NCBI RefSeq assembly: GCF_003034995.1
Contig: NZ_PZKF01000020.1
Location: forward strand, 1 to 55,072
Source: Phaeovulum veldkampii DSM 11550
GTDB taxonomy: Bacteria; Pseudomonadota; Alphaproteobacteria; Rhodobacterales; Rhodobacteraceae
DNA: 55,072 bases
Reading direction: 5' to 3'
Shown here: piece after piece, positions 1-7,366 of the stretch
How the letters are laid out: each line of letters opens with the position of its first letter
How positions within the stretch are numbered: the first letter of the stretch is position 1
Made by a program: the position numbers and the translations under genes
The notes under the pieces: model-generated
The model's database searches: none
What the model was told of the DNA's origin: nothing
Seen by the model: the letters and a program-made list of their open reading frames with translations, nothing else

Positions 1-436
1 GTTGTTGCGCGCGCGGCGCGTAATAGGCGTAGATGTCCTCGGAGCTGGCCGTATCGCGCGCCAGATCGGCCGCGCCGCGCCAGTCAAGAAAGCCCTGCGC
101 CGCGCCAAGCCGCGCGACCTTGCCCCCCTCCTGATCGAGGGCGATGACCGGGGGCAGGGCGGGCGAGGCCGCGCGCAGGGCATTGGTCAGGCGGGAAAGC
201 TGCTCGGGGGAGCGGATGTTGCGCTCGAGCAGCAGCACCCCGGCGATTTCGCCACGCGCGAGCATCCGGCAGACCTGCGCCGCCTCGGGGCTTGCGGGGT
301 CGGTGCCGCGAAACCCGGTCAGGATCATCAGCCCGGGCGAGGGATCGCCGGGCGCCGCCCGCGCAGGCCCGGCGCCGCTCAGCGCCGCGATCACGAACGG
401 CGCCGCCAGAATCGCGCGTCGGGTCAGGATGGACAT
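1..436 (-). CDS. Glycoside hydrolase family 3 protein, partial (C-terminus beyond window)
   Basis: Only the first 145 codons lie in the window. The protein opens with a twin-Arg-like start (MSILTRR) and a hydrophobic stretch ending in GPARAAP, which suggests export. It continues into a GH3 N-terminal barrel. The motif ALDQEGGKVARL, around residues 97-108, matches the conserved DQEGGxVxRL segment of GH3 beta-N-acetylhexosaminidases. Those enzymes (NagZ-like) cut GlcNAc from peptidoglycan fragments or related glycans. A typical member is 330-400 residues long, so more than half is missing here. The catalytic His/Asp region is not visible, so substrate specificity cannot be assigned. The start is the ATG at 434-436; no stronger alternative was seen. 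Confidence 0.8.
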   Translation of the reverse strand, partial: MSILTRRAILAAPFVIAALSGAGPARAAPGDPSPGLMILTGFRGTDPASPEAAQVCRMLARGEIAGVLLLERNIRSPEQLSRLTNALRAASPALPPVIALDQEGGKVARLGAAQGFLDWRGAADLARDTASSEDIYAYYAPRAQQ

Positions 437-690
437 GAGAGCCTCGTTAATAACCTGAGCAAAGATCGCAGTGCCACTCTAGCGCCGATCCGCCCTCCTC
501 GCCACGCGATGTAGGATCGAACCTCATTGATGCCAGCAGATACAAGTCGTTTCCGGAAGTGACCCTCAAGGACGCGGTGCAGCGCCCACCCGCAAGGGCA
601 CCATACCATGGCGGCCGCGTCGATGCTGTACAGCCCGAGGCGGCGAGCGAGACTCCGGTGGTTCAACCGCGACACCCTATGCGATCAACG
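437..690. other. Non-coding stretch before the IS66 remnant; nothing recognised
   Basis: The stretch lies between the start of the GH3 gene and the left end of the IS66-like remnant. It presumably contains the GH3 promoter. Short open frames exist on both strands, but none has a recognisable motif or a convincing ribosome binding site. I see no RNA gene or clear repeat. Confidence 0.4.
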
Positions 691-947
691 GTAAGCGATG
701 GCTTTCCCCATTAAAGTCACGGCTTTCGGCCAGAGCGTTTGCAGCCGATCCTCCGCGCGACTGCACGTGGAGGTAGGAAGTAGGTGAAGGGTTCATGGGA
801 TCGTTTCGGGTCCTGGACGAGACGGTGGGACGGTGGACCTGGCCTGACGAGGAGAAGTTGCGGATCGTCATGGAGAGCTACGTTCCCGGTGCCCGGGTCG
901 AAGGCGGATCGTTCATTGAAATCGGCGAGAAGGGCGCGGGTTCCTGA
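691..947 (+). mobile_element. IS66-family insertion sequence remnant (left end)
   Basis: The sequence GTAAGCGATGGC at 691 resembles the GTAAGCG-type terminal inverted repeats of IS66-family elements. About 100 bases further on begins a short frame resembling the first IS66 gene. The element then breaks off. No tnpB, no tnpC and no right inverted repeat follow, because the next recognisable gene (990-1280) is unrelated. It is read as a deletion remnant of perhaps 250 bp from an element normally over 2 kb. Confidence 0.55.
795..947 (+). pseudogene. Truncated IS66 tnpA/orfA (helix-turn-helix) fragment
   Basis: The 50-codon frame contains WPDEEKLRIVMESYVPGARV. This matches the start of IS66 OrfA proteins, usually of the form RRWxxExKxRIVxESxxPGAxV. 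Homology stops right after that segment, so the helix-turn-helix core and leucine-zipper part are absent. The last 15 or so residues look like unrelated fused sequence. Full OrfA proteins are about 90-140 residues. The fragment is almost certainly non-functional. Confidence 0.6.
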
Positions 948-989
948 GCGGCTTTAGCGCCGAAACTCATGATCGGCCCTTCGAATTCG

Positions 990-1280
990 TCAGACCTTCT
1001 CCAACCGCCCCCGAGCATACCGCTCCACCCCGATCGCTAGGACAAAGGCCGGAGCACCAAGCACCAGCGCGGCCGCTGACACCGCCGCCACGACCACCAT
1101 AGCCCATGCACCAGCCCCCAGCACCATCACCAACGCCCAGCTCGCCAGATAGACTGCCCCACACAGCCCCACTACGCGGATCACCGGATGGGTATAGCGC
1201 GCCAGATCCCGATGCATCCGTTCCATCGTCGCCAGCTGGTGCCGCTGCCAGGCGACGCTCTTCTCGAATCCCATCTTCAT
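990..1280 (-). CDS. Small hypothetical membrane protein, co-transcribed with an XRE regulator
   Basis: The product has 96 residues and I do not recognise its family. The first 30 residues are polar and basic (MKMGFEKSVAWQRHQLATME), followed by two or three hydrophobic segments at roughly residues 33-55 and 60-85 with a short basic tail. It is therefore probably an inner-membrane protein. Its start overlaps the stop of the upstream XRE gene as ATGA (1277-1280), so the two are translationally coupled. The context, next to a repressor-like gene and a broken integrase, suggests cargo of a decayed integrative element. No function is proposed. Confidence 0.6.
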   Translation of the reverse strand: MKMGFEKSVAWQRHQLATMERMHRDLARYTHPVIRVVGLCGAVYLASWALVMVLGAGAWAMVVVAAVSAAALVLGAPAFVLAIGVERYARGRLEKV

Positions 1281-1708
1281 TCTCTCAACAATTCGATCCA
1301 GGTGTGGACGTCGTCTATGGGGATTTCCTTCCCCTCCAGGAACGACCGATACCAGCGCGCCACAATCGCCGCGCGCTTCTCGCTTTTGAGGCGGATGCCG
1401 GTCGCGCTGAGGTGGCGCTCGAGTGCAGTCTCGAACCCTTCCAGCGCCGCCAGATCGTGGCCCGGGCGCACCGCTGCGACCCCCAACAGGATCCAGTTCA
1501 GGTCCACGCCGAACTGGCGGTGCATGTCGACCAGCGCTTCGACCGGCATCGAGCGTTTGCCAGTCTCGTAGCTCTGATAGGCCCGCTGTGACATGGCGAG
1601 GGCGTCGGCCATCCGGGCCTGCGACAGGCCAAGCTCGTTGCGCGCGATCGCCATGCGCGCGCCGAGGCCGCCGAGGTAGGTATCCGGACGATTCACCATT
1701 CTTGACAT
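1277..1708 (-). CDS. XRE-family repressor-like transcriptional regulator
   Basis: The product has about 143 residues. The N-terminal helix-turn-helix spans roughly residues 12-65, with motifs RMAIARNELGLSQARMADAL and QRAYQSYETGKR typical of the XRE/Cro-CI fold. The C-terminal 75 residues are helical and unassigned. No LexA-type Ser/Lys autocleavage motif is visible. Earlier in-frame ATG codons exist (1750, 1735), but they lie in the palindromic control region. The start at 1708 is preferred, with 1699 also possible. The gene is divergent from a small DNA-binding gene across a perfect palindrome, the usual layout of a phage- or ICE-type genetic switch. It probably represses one or both directions. 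Confidence 0.7.
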   Translation of the reverse strand: MSRMVNRPDTYLGGLGARMAIARNELGLSQARMADALAMSQRAYQSYETGKRSMPVEALVDMHRQFGVDLNWILLGVAAVRPGHDLAALEGFETALERHLSATGIRLKSEKRAAIVARWYRSFLEGKEIPIDDVHTWIELLRE

Positions 1709-1742
1709 AAGGTCACTTGCTTTGACGCAGAAACGCATATAG

Positions 1743-1758
1743 ACGCACATTTGTGCGT
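1743..1758. promoter_or_regulatory. Perfect palindrome, probable operator between divergent regulators
   Basis: The sequence ACGCACATTTGTGCGT has 7-bp arms around a 2-base centre. It lies in the gap between the XRE gene and the small HTH gene. Related ACGCA half-sites occur nearby, at about 1724-1735. A TATATG box on the minus strand sits immediately beside it and could be the -10 of the XRE promoter. The symmetry and position suggest an autoregulatory operator. Confidence 0.55.
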
Positions 1759-1840
1759 TAACGTCTGCGCTTCACCATCGAACCACGACCCCGCACAGCA
1801 TTCAATGTGTTTTCATCCATTTTTAGCAAAGGAGAGGGGT

Positions 1841-2065
1841 TTGTCACAGGAAAAGCTGCTGTCGCCCAAGGAACTTGGCGCCCTTGTTGGGCTCAGCACG
1901 GCGCAGATTCGTGCCTTGATGAACGACGGGCGACTCGAATTTGTCGAGATCACGCCCAAGACCCGCCTGCTGACCATGACTGGGTGGGAGCGATTTCAGA
2001 AGCGCGCCACCAAGCAACGCGGGGCGGAGAGGGAGAGGGATGGTTCGGTGTCGGGTGTGAATTGA
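1841..2065 (+). CDS. Small helix-turn-helix protein, excisionase/MerR-like
   Basis: The product has 74 residues. The core SPKELGALVGLSTAQIRALM is a MerR/excisionase-type winged-helix start: a helix-turn-helix followed by a turn and DGRLEFVEI. Proteins of this kind act as excision cofactors or small regulators. The start is placed at TTG 1841 because the purine-rich site AAAGGAGAGG (1828-1837) sits directly in front of it. The in-frame ATG at 1805 lacks such a site. The gene is divergent from the XRE regulator and convergent with the integrase fragment, which fits an excisionase role. Its function as a Xis protein is an inference. Confidence 0.6.
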   Translation: MSQEKLLSPKELGALVGLSTAQIRALMNDGRLEFVEITPKTRLLTMTGWERFQKRATKQRGAERERDGSVSGVN

Positions 2066-2616
2066 TCAGGGAGAGTGCCATGTCCACGACCAACCTCAAC
2101 ATCAGCGTGATCGAAAAGCGCATGTTCAAGGAGACGGAGGCGGCCACGGAAAGCGTTTGCGTCCGCCTTGGTATAGGTCGTGATGTCCTTGTCACTACAG
2201 ACGTCGATAACGTAGCCACACGACCTCTCAGCAGATCGCTGGAAGGTCACGGGGCGGCCCTTGCCCTTGAGCCGCAAGTAGATGCCGACCGCTTCCGAGA
2301 GCTTCACGCTGGCCGTTACAGCCGCCGTCGACGCCATCGGGGGCGCAGAAGAAGCAAAGCCACCGTTCCCAGCCATGCGGAGAAGATGTTTCCCCGGCAG
2401 ATCACTGTCGCTGATCCTGAGGTGATACCAATACTCGTCCAGCTTCTGGGCTGCCCTAACGGCACGGGAAGCCGCCACGGTGACCGACCTTGTTCGCAGG
2501 GAGTAGGAGATTTTTGGGGACGTATAGTGGTGCCGAAGGTCATTCGGAACGCGTCTGATGAAGTAGTAGACCCCGTCTTTCACAAATGAGTGGGGTGCAG
2601 CTTTGTTCTCCGCCAT
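2066..2616 (-). pseudogene. Truncated tyrosine integrase (N-terminal part only)
   Basis: From the ATG at 2616 the first 160 or so residues look like a phage-type integrase. The opening includes FVKDGVYYFIRRVPNDLRHH, the beta-strand-rich segment found at the start of many alphaproteobacterial tyrosine recombinases. It is followed by a SAM-like core-binding segment ending TKADANAFRGRL. Beyond about 2137 the frame loses homology. A second minus-strand frame may continue it to about 2065, so a frameshift is possible. The catalytic domain with its Arg, His and Tyr residues is absent. The gene starts 62 bp from the 3' end of tRNA-Phe and points away from it, the classic position for a tRNA-integrating element. 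Confidence 0.7.
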
Positions 2617-2677
2617 GTTCTACGCTCGCTCCATCCAAGGACAAAGCTGAGGCTGTTCAAGGGCTTGGCGGTGAAGG

Positions 2678-2753
2678 TGGTGCCCAGAGCCGGAATCGAA
2701 CCAGCGACACGCGGATTTTCAATCCGCTGCTCTACCAACTGAGCTATCTGGGC
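2678..2753 (-). tRNA. tRNA-Phe (GAA)
   Basis: The minus strand folds into a full cloverleaf. The acceptor stem is GCCCAGA/TCTGGGC, followed by discriminator A and an encoded CCA (2678-2680). The D arm holds AGCTCAGTTGGTAGAGC. The anticodon stem-loop GCGGATTGAAAATCCGC carries GAA, and the T loop is GGTTCGATTCC. Its 3' end faces a truncated integrase, so it was probably an attachment site for an integrated element. Confidence 0.95.
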
Positions 2754-2960
2754 ACCGTTTCCCGCAGCGTCAGCCTTGGGGTGCGCCGTCTTTAGACGAG
2801 GGCGCCGGGGCTGTCCAGAGGGTTTTGGCAAAAACCTGCATGAGCTGTGACGGGGCGGTGGAGGCTTCTAGGGGGGCGCCGGGCTGGACGGGGCGGGTGG
2901 CGGGTCTTAGGGTCGCGCGCGGCCCCGCGGCGGGCCGGGCAGCATGAGGCGGGCGGCAGG

Positions 2961-3938
2961 ATGGCACGGGTTTTCATCAACGGGTTCGGGCGGATCGGGC
3001 GGTCGGTGCTGCGAGCCGCGACATTGGCGCCGGAGCGCTGGCCGGGGCTGGAGATCGTCGGGCTGAACGACATCGCCACCCCCGAGATATGCGCCTACCT
3101 GTTCCAGTATGACAGCGTTTTTGGCCCGTTTCCGGGGCGGGTGGCGCTGGAGGAGGGCGCGCTGGTGGTGAACGGGCGCGCCTTTCCGCTGCACCGGGCG
3201 GCTGATCTTTCGGCGCTCGACCTTGCGGGCGTGGATGTGGTCATGGAATGCACCGGCCGCGCCGACAGTTCAGAGATTGCCGGGCGGGGGCTGGCCGCAG
3301 GCGCGCACCGGGTGCTGGTGTCCGGCCCCTCGAAGGCCGCCGAGGTTGCTGTGGTGCTGGGCGCCAATGATGCGGCGCTGCGTGATCAGCGCATCGTTTC
3401 CAACGCATCTTGCACCACGAATGCGCTGGCGCCGCTGGTGCGGTTGCTGAACGAGGGCTGGGGCGTTGTCACCGGGTCGATGACCACGATTCATTGCTAT
3501 ACCGGCAGCCAGCCCACGGTGGATGCGCCGGGTGGTGATTTCGCGCGTTCGCGCGCGGCGGCACTGTCGATGGTGCCCACGACCACAAGCGCCCAACGTC
3601 TGCTGGATCTGGTGCTGCCCGAACTGGCCGGGCGGGTGCAGGGCTCGGCGGTGCGGGTGCCGGTGGCCTCGGTCTCGGCGGTCGATCTGGCGGTGATGAC
3701 CGAACGCCCCGCCAACGTGGTTGCGGTGAATGCGGCCTTCCGCGCTACGGGCGGCGTGATCGGTGCGACCGATCTGCCGCTGGTGTCCTCTGATCTGCGG
3801 GCGCGGCCCGAAAGCATCGTGATGGCTCTGCCTGAAACCCGCATCACGGCTGGGGGGATGCTGCGTGTTTTCGGCTGGTATGACAATGAATGGGGTTTTT
3901 CAAACCGGATGCTGGACATGGCCCTGCGGATGACATGA
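2961..3938 (+). CDS. gap: Glyceraldehyde-3-phosphate dehydrogenase
   Basis: The 325-residue protein catalyses the NAD(P)-dependent phosphorylating oxidation of glyceraldehyde 3-phosphate in glycolysis, or the reverse in gluconeogenesis. The N-terminal Rossmann motif is INGFGRIGRSVLRA. The catalytic cysteine is Cys151 in SNASCTTN, and the substrate loop appears as TTIHCYTGSQ. The C-terminal WYDNEWGFSNRM is the family signature. The length is normal. The ATG at 2961 follows GGCAGG and begins exactly at the expected MARVFINGFG; the longer upstream frame has no homology. A strong hairpin terminator follows at once. The gene stands alone between tRNA-Phe and a convergent membrane-protein gene. Confidence 0.95.
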   Translation: MARVFINGFGRIGRSVLRAATLAPERWPGLEIVGLNDIATPEICAYLFQYDSVFGPFPGRVALEEGALVVNGRAFPLHRAADLSALDLAGVDVVMECTGRADSSEIAGRGLAAGAHRVLVSGPSKAAEVAVVLGANDAALRDQRIVSNASCTTNALAPLVRLLNEGWGVVTGSMTTIHCYTGSQPTVDAPGGDFARSRAAALSMVPTTTSAQRLLDLVLPELAGRVQGSAVRVPVASVSAVDLAVMTERPANVVAVNAAFRATGGVIGATDLPLVSSDLRARPESIVMALPETRITAGGMLRVFGWYDNEWGFSNRMLDMALRMT

Positions 3939-3939
3939 A

Positions 3940-3965
3940 AAAACCCCGCCCGAAGGCGGGGTTTT
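3940..3965. terminator. Bidirectional rho-independent terminator, gap / BI-1 gene
   Basis: AAAACCCCGCC, loop CGAA, then GGCGGGGTTTT make a perfect 11-bp stem. The A/T flanks give a U-run on both strands. It lies between the convergent stops at 3938 and 3987, so it can serve both genes. Confidence 0.9.
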
Positions 3966-3986
3966 CCCTGTGCGGTGAGGCTGCTG

Positions 3987-4706
3987 TTATTCGCGGTTGC
4001 CCAGGAATTGAAGCAGGAACATGAACAGGTTCAGGAAGTCGAGGTAAAGCTGCAACGCGCCCATGATGGCGGCCTTGCCCAGAAACTCGTCATCCGATTG
4101 CGCCAGTTGCAGATAGGTGTTTTTGATGTTCTGCGTGTCAAAGGCGGTCAGCCCCGCAAAGATCAGCACCCCGATCACCGAGATGGCGAACTGAAGCGCG
4201 CTCGACGCGAGGAAGATGTTGACGATCGAGGCGACGATCAGACCGATCAGCCCCATCACCAGAAAGGTGCCAAAGCCCGACAGATCGCGTTTGGTGGTGT
4301 AGCCATAAAGCGACAGGCCGGCAAAGGCGATCGCCGTGACAAGGAAGGTCTGCGTGATCGACACGCCGGTGTAGACGGCGAAGATGAAGCTGATCGACAG
4401 ACCCATCAGCGCGGCATAGCCAAAGAACACGGCCTGCGCGGTCGCCACCGACATCTTGTGAATCATCGCGCCAAAGGCAAAGACCACGATCAGCGGCGCG
4501 AACATCACCACCCATTTCAGCGGCGTGCCAAAGATCTGCGCCAGCAACATCTCGTTGGTGCCGACCAGCCAGGCCACAAGCCCGGTCACGATCATGCCAA
4601 CGGACATCAGCCCGTAAACCTTGTTCATATGGGCGCGCAGGCCCTCGTCGATCTGCGCGGCGCGGGCGCCTGCCTGGCTGGCGCGCAACGTGTTGAAGTC
4701 AGCCAT
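3987..4706 (-). CDS. Bax inhibitor-1/YccA family membrane protein
   Basis: The 239-residue protein has about seven hydrophobic segments and belongs to the BI-1/YccA (UPF0005) family. Bacterial members are inner-membrane proteins. Some bind or modulate FtsH protease (E. coli YccA), and others act as pH-sensitive Ca2+ leak channels. The family-typical region GLTAFDTQNIKNTY occurs near the C-terminus, followed by an acidic stretch (QSDDEF) and the last helix. The start MADFNTLRAS at 4706 is chosen because GGAGG precedes it; the ATG at 4745 would add 13 unlikely residues. The specific role here is unknown. Confidence 0.85.
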   Translation of the reverse strand: MADFNTLRASQAGARAAQIDEGLRAHMNKVYGLMSVGMIVTGLVAWLVGTNEMLLAQIFGTPLKWVVMFAPLIVVFAFGAMIHKMSVATAQAVFFGYAALMGLSISFIFAVYTGVSITQTFLVTAIAFAGLSLYGYTTKRDLSGFGTFLVMGLIGLIVASIVNIFLASSALQFAISVIGVLIFAGLTAFDTQNIKNTYLQLAQSDDEFLGKAAIMGALQLYLDFLNLFMFLLQFLGNRE

Positions 4707-4833
4707 GTAAGCCTCCAGTTGGAACAGTTGCGACCGCCGCGCCAAATGCCCGGCAGCCGTCCTTGCGCAATATCGGCAGGCGCGGTGGGGTTTTCAAGCG
4801 CCTGGCGCGAAAAACCCGGCCCGGTCCCCCCGG

Positions 4834-5796
4834 TCAGGTCATCGTGACCACCACCTTGCCGGTGGCCTTGCGGCCGCGCAGCAGTTCCAGCGCCTCGGCG
4901 CTGCGGTCCAGCGGCAGACTGTGGCTGACATGAGGGCGGATCGCGCCAGCGGCGGCCCAGGCGAACACTTGTGCCAGACTGTCGGCCAGCACGGCGGGCG
5001 CCAGCTTCAGGTAGCCGCCCCAGTAAAGGCCGTGCACCGTCAGGTTCTTGACCAGCAGGTGATTCAGTTTCACCTGCGGCTGTGCGCCCGAGGCAAAGCC
5101 CACCACAAGAAACCGCCCGCCGGGGCGCAACGCGGCAAGGCCCGCTTCGCCCAGCGTGCCGCCCACCGCATCATACACCACATCAGCGCCGCCCAGCCCC
5201 TTCAGCGCCGCCCGCAGGTCGGGCGTGTCGGCGTCGATCAGATGATCGGCCCCCGCGGCCTGTGTCACCGCCAGCTTGTCGGCCCCGCGCGCCACCGCGA
5301 CCACCCGCGCGCCCATCAGGTGCCCGATCTCGACCGCGGCCAGCCCGACGCCACCCGCAGCCCCCAGCACCACCAGCGTTTCGCCGGGCTTCAGCCCCGC
5401 GCGATACCCCAGCGCCACATGGCTGGTGCCATGCGCAATCTGCAACGCCGCCGCGGTCTCAAAGCTCACGTTTTCGGGCAGGGGGATGCACCGTTCAGCC
5501 GGGAACACCCCCGCCTCGGCCAGCCCGCCCTGGCCGGCAAAGACCGCAACGCGGGTGCCGGGGGCAGGGCCGGTGACGCCCGGCCCCAGCGCCTCGACCG
5601 TGCCGGCCAGCTCCATTCCCAGCGTGAAGGGCGCGGCGGGGGTATCTTGATACTTGCCCTCGATCATCAGCAGATCGGCAAAGTTCAACCCGCAGGCCGC
5701 AATGGCCACGCGCAGCTCGCCCGGTCCGGGGGCCGGACGGGGCAGGTCGGTCAGGGCGGGCGGCTGGCCCGCGACGATGATCTGGAAGGCGCGCAT
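4834..5796 (-). CDS. NADPH:quinone oxidoreductase family protein (zinc-independent MDR)
   Basis: The 320-residue protein belongs to the medium-chain dehydrogenase/reductase superfamily. The N-terminal GroES-like part contains AACGLNFADLLMIEGKY and LGMELAGTVEALG. The Rossmann half contains VLGAAGGVGLAAVEIGHLMG, the NADPH-binding glycine-rich motif. The Cys cluster for structural zinc is absent, as in quinone reductases rather than alcohol dehydrogenases. It probably reduces quinones or enones with NADPH. It lies near the BI-1 gene but 127 bp away, so an operon is uncertain. Substrate is not predictable from sequence. Confidence 0.85.
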   Translation of the reverse strand: MRAFQIIVAGQPPALTDLPRPAPGPGELRVAIAACGLNFADLLMIEGKYQDTPAAPFTLGMELAGTVEALGPGVTGPAPGTRVAVFAGQGGLAEAGVFPAERCIPLPENVSFETAAALQIAHGTSHVALGYRAGLKPGETLVVLGAAGGVGLAAVEIGHLMGARVVAVARGADKLAVTQAAGADHLIDADTPDLRAALKGLGGADVVYDAVGGTLGEAGLAALRPGGRFLVVGFASGAQPQVKLNHLLVKNLTVHGLYWGGYLKLAPAVLADSLAQVFAWAAAGAIRPHVSHSLPLDRSAEALELLRGRKATGKVVVTMT

Positions 5797-6107
5797 TCGG
5801 TGTCTTTCAGGCTGTTGCGGGACCGGTCGGTCAAAAACTAGCGGGCCGGATGCGGCCTGACCAGTGCGCGCCAGCCCCCCCGCGCCGATGACACGCTCAG
5901 ATTGAGTGACAGATTCGCGGTGCGATCATGCCGAGAAACCGACCGAAGGCGCCGTTTCGGGGGCGCCAAGCGACGTTTGCGGCCGATTTCCCGCTCCGGC
6001 TGTGCGCAAAGACCTGTCTTTTTGGGCAGGTTTTGGTGTAATTTGGCATTGTTAACTGGAATGGCACGAAATTTGCCGGATTATGGTGTGTATAGCAGGA
6101 GTAACGA
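5797..6107. promoter_or_regulatory. Divergent intergenic region between the quinone reductase and XRE genes
   Basis: The 311 bp should contain the promoters for both flanking genes. The right half is AT-richer (around 6035-6090), as expected near a promoter, but I could not fix a convincing -35/-10 pair. A purine-rich AGCAGGAGTAACG stands directly before the ATG at 6108. A 69-codon open frame at 5902-6111 has no motif and is not called. Confidence 0.4.
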
Positions 6108-6470
6108 ATGAAACATCCCGTAGATGTACATGTCGGAAAGCGTATCCGTCACCGCCGCTGGATGATCGGTATGACGCAGCAGCAACTTGCTGACCGTGTC
6201 GGAATCAAGTTCCAGCAGATTCAGAAATACGAAACCGGTATGAACCGCGTTTCGGCCTCCCGTCTGTGGGATATCGCCGATACGATGGAGGTGCCGATCT
6301 CGTTCTTTTTCGAGGGGCTCGACACGGGCAACCGCACCGATGCCGAGATTGAGGGCGATCTGCTGGCCGACAAAGAAGCCCTGCTTCTGATCCGGTCCTA
6401 TTATGCGATCCCCGAGGCGCAGCGGCGGCGCCTGTTCGATCTGGCCAAGGTTCTGTCGGACGCGGCGTGA
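6108..6470 (+). CDS. XRE-family transcriptional regulator
   Basis: The 120-residue protein starts with an HTH_3 domain at about residues 9-65. The motifs are RIRHRRWMIGMTQQQLADRV and IKFQQIQKYETGMNRVSASR, and EVPISFFFEG ends the domain. The remaining 50 residues are acidic and helical, with YAIPEAQRRRLFDLAKVL at the C-terminus. Short XRE proteins of this exact layout are common single-copy regulators in Rhodobacterales and other alphaproteobacteria. The target genes are not known to me. A good ribosome binding site (AGGAG) precedes the ATG. The protein is unrelated in its C-terminus to the phage-like XRE at 1277-1708. Confidence 0.85.
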   Translation: MKHPVDVHVGKRIRHRRWMIGMTQQQLADRVGIKFQQIQKYETGMNRVSASRLWDIADTMEVPISFFFEGLDTGNRTDAEIEGDLLADKEALLLIRSYYAIPEAQRRRLFDLAKVLSDAA

Positions 6471-6550
6471 TCCGGTCGGGGCGGGCAGGTCTCGCCTTGA
6501 CCCGATGACGCCGGGCCGCTACCGCTCTTGCAGATTTCTGGGAGGGTGGT

Positions 6551-7366
6551 GTGGCCCGTTTGTCCGACAGTCTGAGCGATGCTGAACGGGCCGATCTGAT
6601 CGGCACCGCCCACGCTTTGGCCGATGCTGCGCGGTTTGCGACCTTGACGCATTTCCGGGCCGATGGTCTGGAGGCCGACAGCAAGCTGGCGCAGGGGTTT
6701 GACCCGGTGACGGTGGCCGACCGAGCCGCCGAACGAGCTATGCGCGACATACTGGCGGCCCGCCGCCCCGCCGATGCGATCCTGGGCGAGGAATACGGGC
6801 CGCAGGCGGGCAGTAGCGGGCTGACTTGGGTTCTTGACCCGATCGACGGCACACGGGCCTATTTATCGGGCCTGCCCACCTGGGGTGTTCTGATCGCGCT
6901 GACCGATGCAGAGGGGCCGGTGTTTGGCCTGATCGACCAGCCCTATGTGGGGGAACGCTTTGCCGGTGGTTTTGGTCGTTGCGAAATGACCGGGCCGCTG
7001 GGGCTGCGCGCGCTGCGGGCGCGAGCGGCGCGGCCGCTGGCCGAGGCCATCATCCTGTCCACCTTTCCCGAGGTCGGCACCCCGGCCGAGGGGGCGGCCT
7101 TCCACCGCCTGTCCCGCCAGGCGCGGCTGACCCGCTATGGCACCGATTGTTATGGCTATGCGATGATCGCCGCGGGGCAGGTCGATCTGGTGGTCGAGGC
7201 GGGGTTGCAGGCCTATGACGTGGCCGCCCCGATTGCGGTGATCGAGGCTGCGGGCGGGATTGTCACCAACTGGCAGGGCGGCCCCGCGCAGGACGGTGGG
7301 CAGGTGCTGGCCGCCGCGAACCACGAGATTCACGCGCAGGCGCTGGCGGTTCTGGCCGCCGGCTGA
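6551..7366 (+). CDS. hisN: Histidinol-phosphatase, inositol monophosphatase family
   Basis: The 271-residue protein has the Mg2+-dependent IMPase fold. The metal-binding motifs are GEEYG (about residue 78) and WVLDPIDGTRAYLSGLP (about residue 97). The second signature is YDVAAPIAVIEAAGG near residue 225. The TRAYLSGLPTWG wording is typical of alphaproteobacterial HisN, which removes phosphate from L-histidinol phosphate, the penultimate step of histidine synthesis. The his block at 20-25 kb lacks a phosphatase, which supports the call. A general IMPase or CysQ role is the alternative. The start is GTG 6551 behind GGGAGGG. The 3' end overlaps the convergent guaD by 37 bp. Confidence 0.8.
   Translation: MARLSDSLSDAERADLIGTAHALADAARFATLTHFRADGLEADSKLAQGFDPVTVADRAAERAMRDILAARRPADAILGEEYGPQAGSSGLTWVLDPIDGTRAYLSGLPTWGVLIALTDAEGPVFGLIDQPYVGERFAGGFGRCEMTGPLGLRALRARAARPLAEAIILSTFPEVGTPAEGAAFHRLSRQARLTRYGTDCYGYAMIAAGQVDLVVEAGLQAYDVAAPIAVIEAAGGIVTNWQGGPAQDGGQVLAAANHEIHAQALAVLAAG

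Noticed and set aside
424-675. 83-codon minus-strand frame upstream of the GH3 gene
   Set aside because: No recognisable motif, and its 3' part overlaps the GH3 start region.
1807-2589. 260-codon plus-strand frame over the integrase fragment
   Set aside because: It reads through the HTH gene in another frame and is antisense to the integrase part. The HTH frame with TTG 1841 is better supported.
5902-6111. 69-codon frame before the XRE gene
   Set aside because: It overlaps the XRE start by four bases, has no motif and its Arg-rich content is typical of a chance frame.
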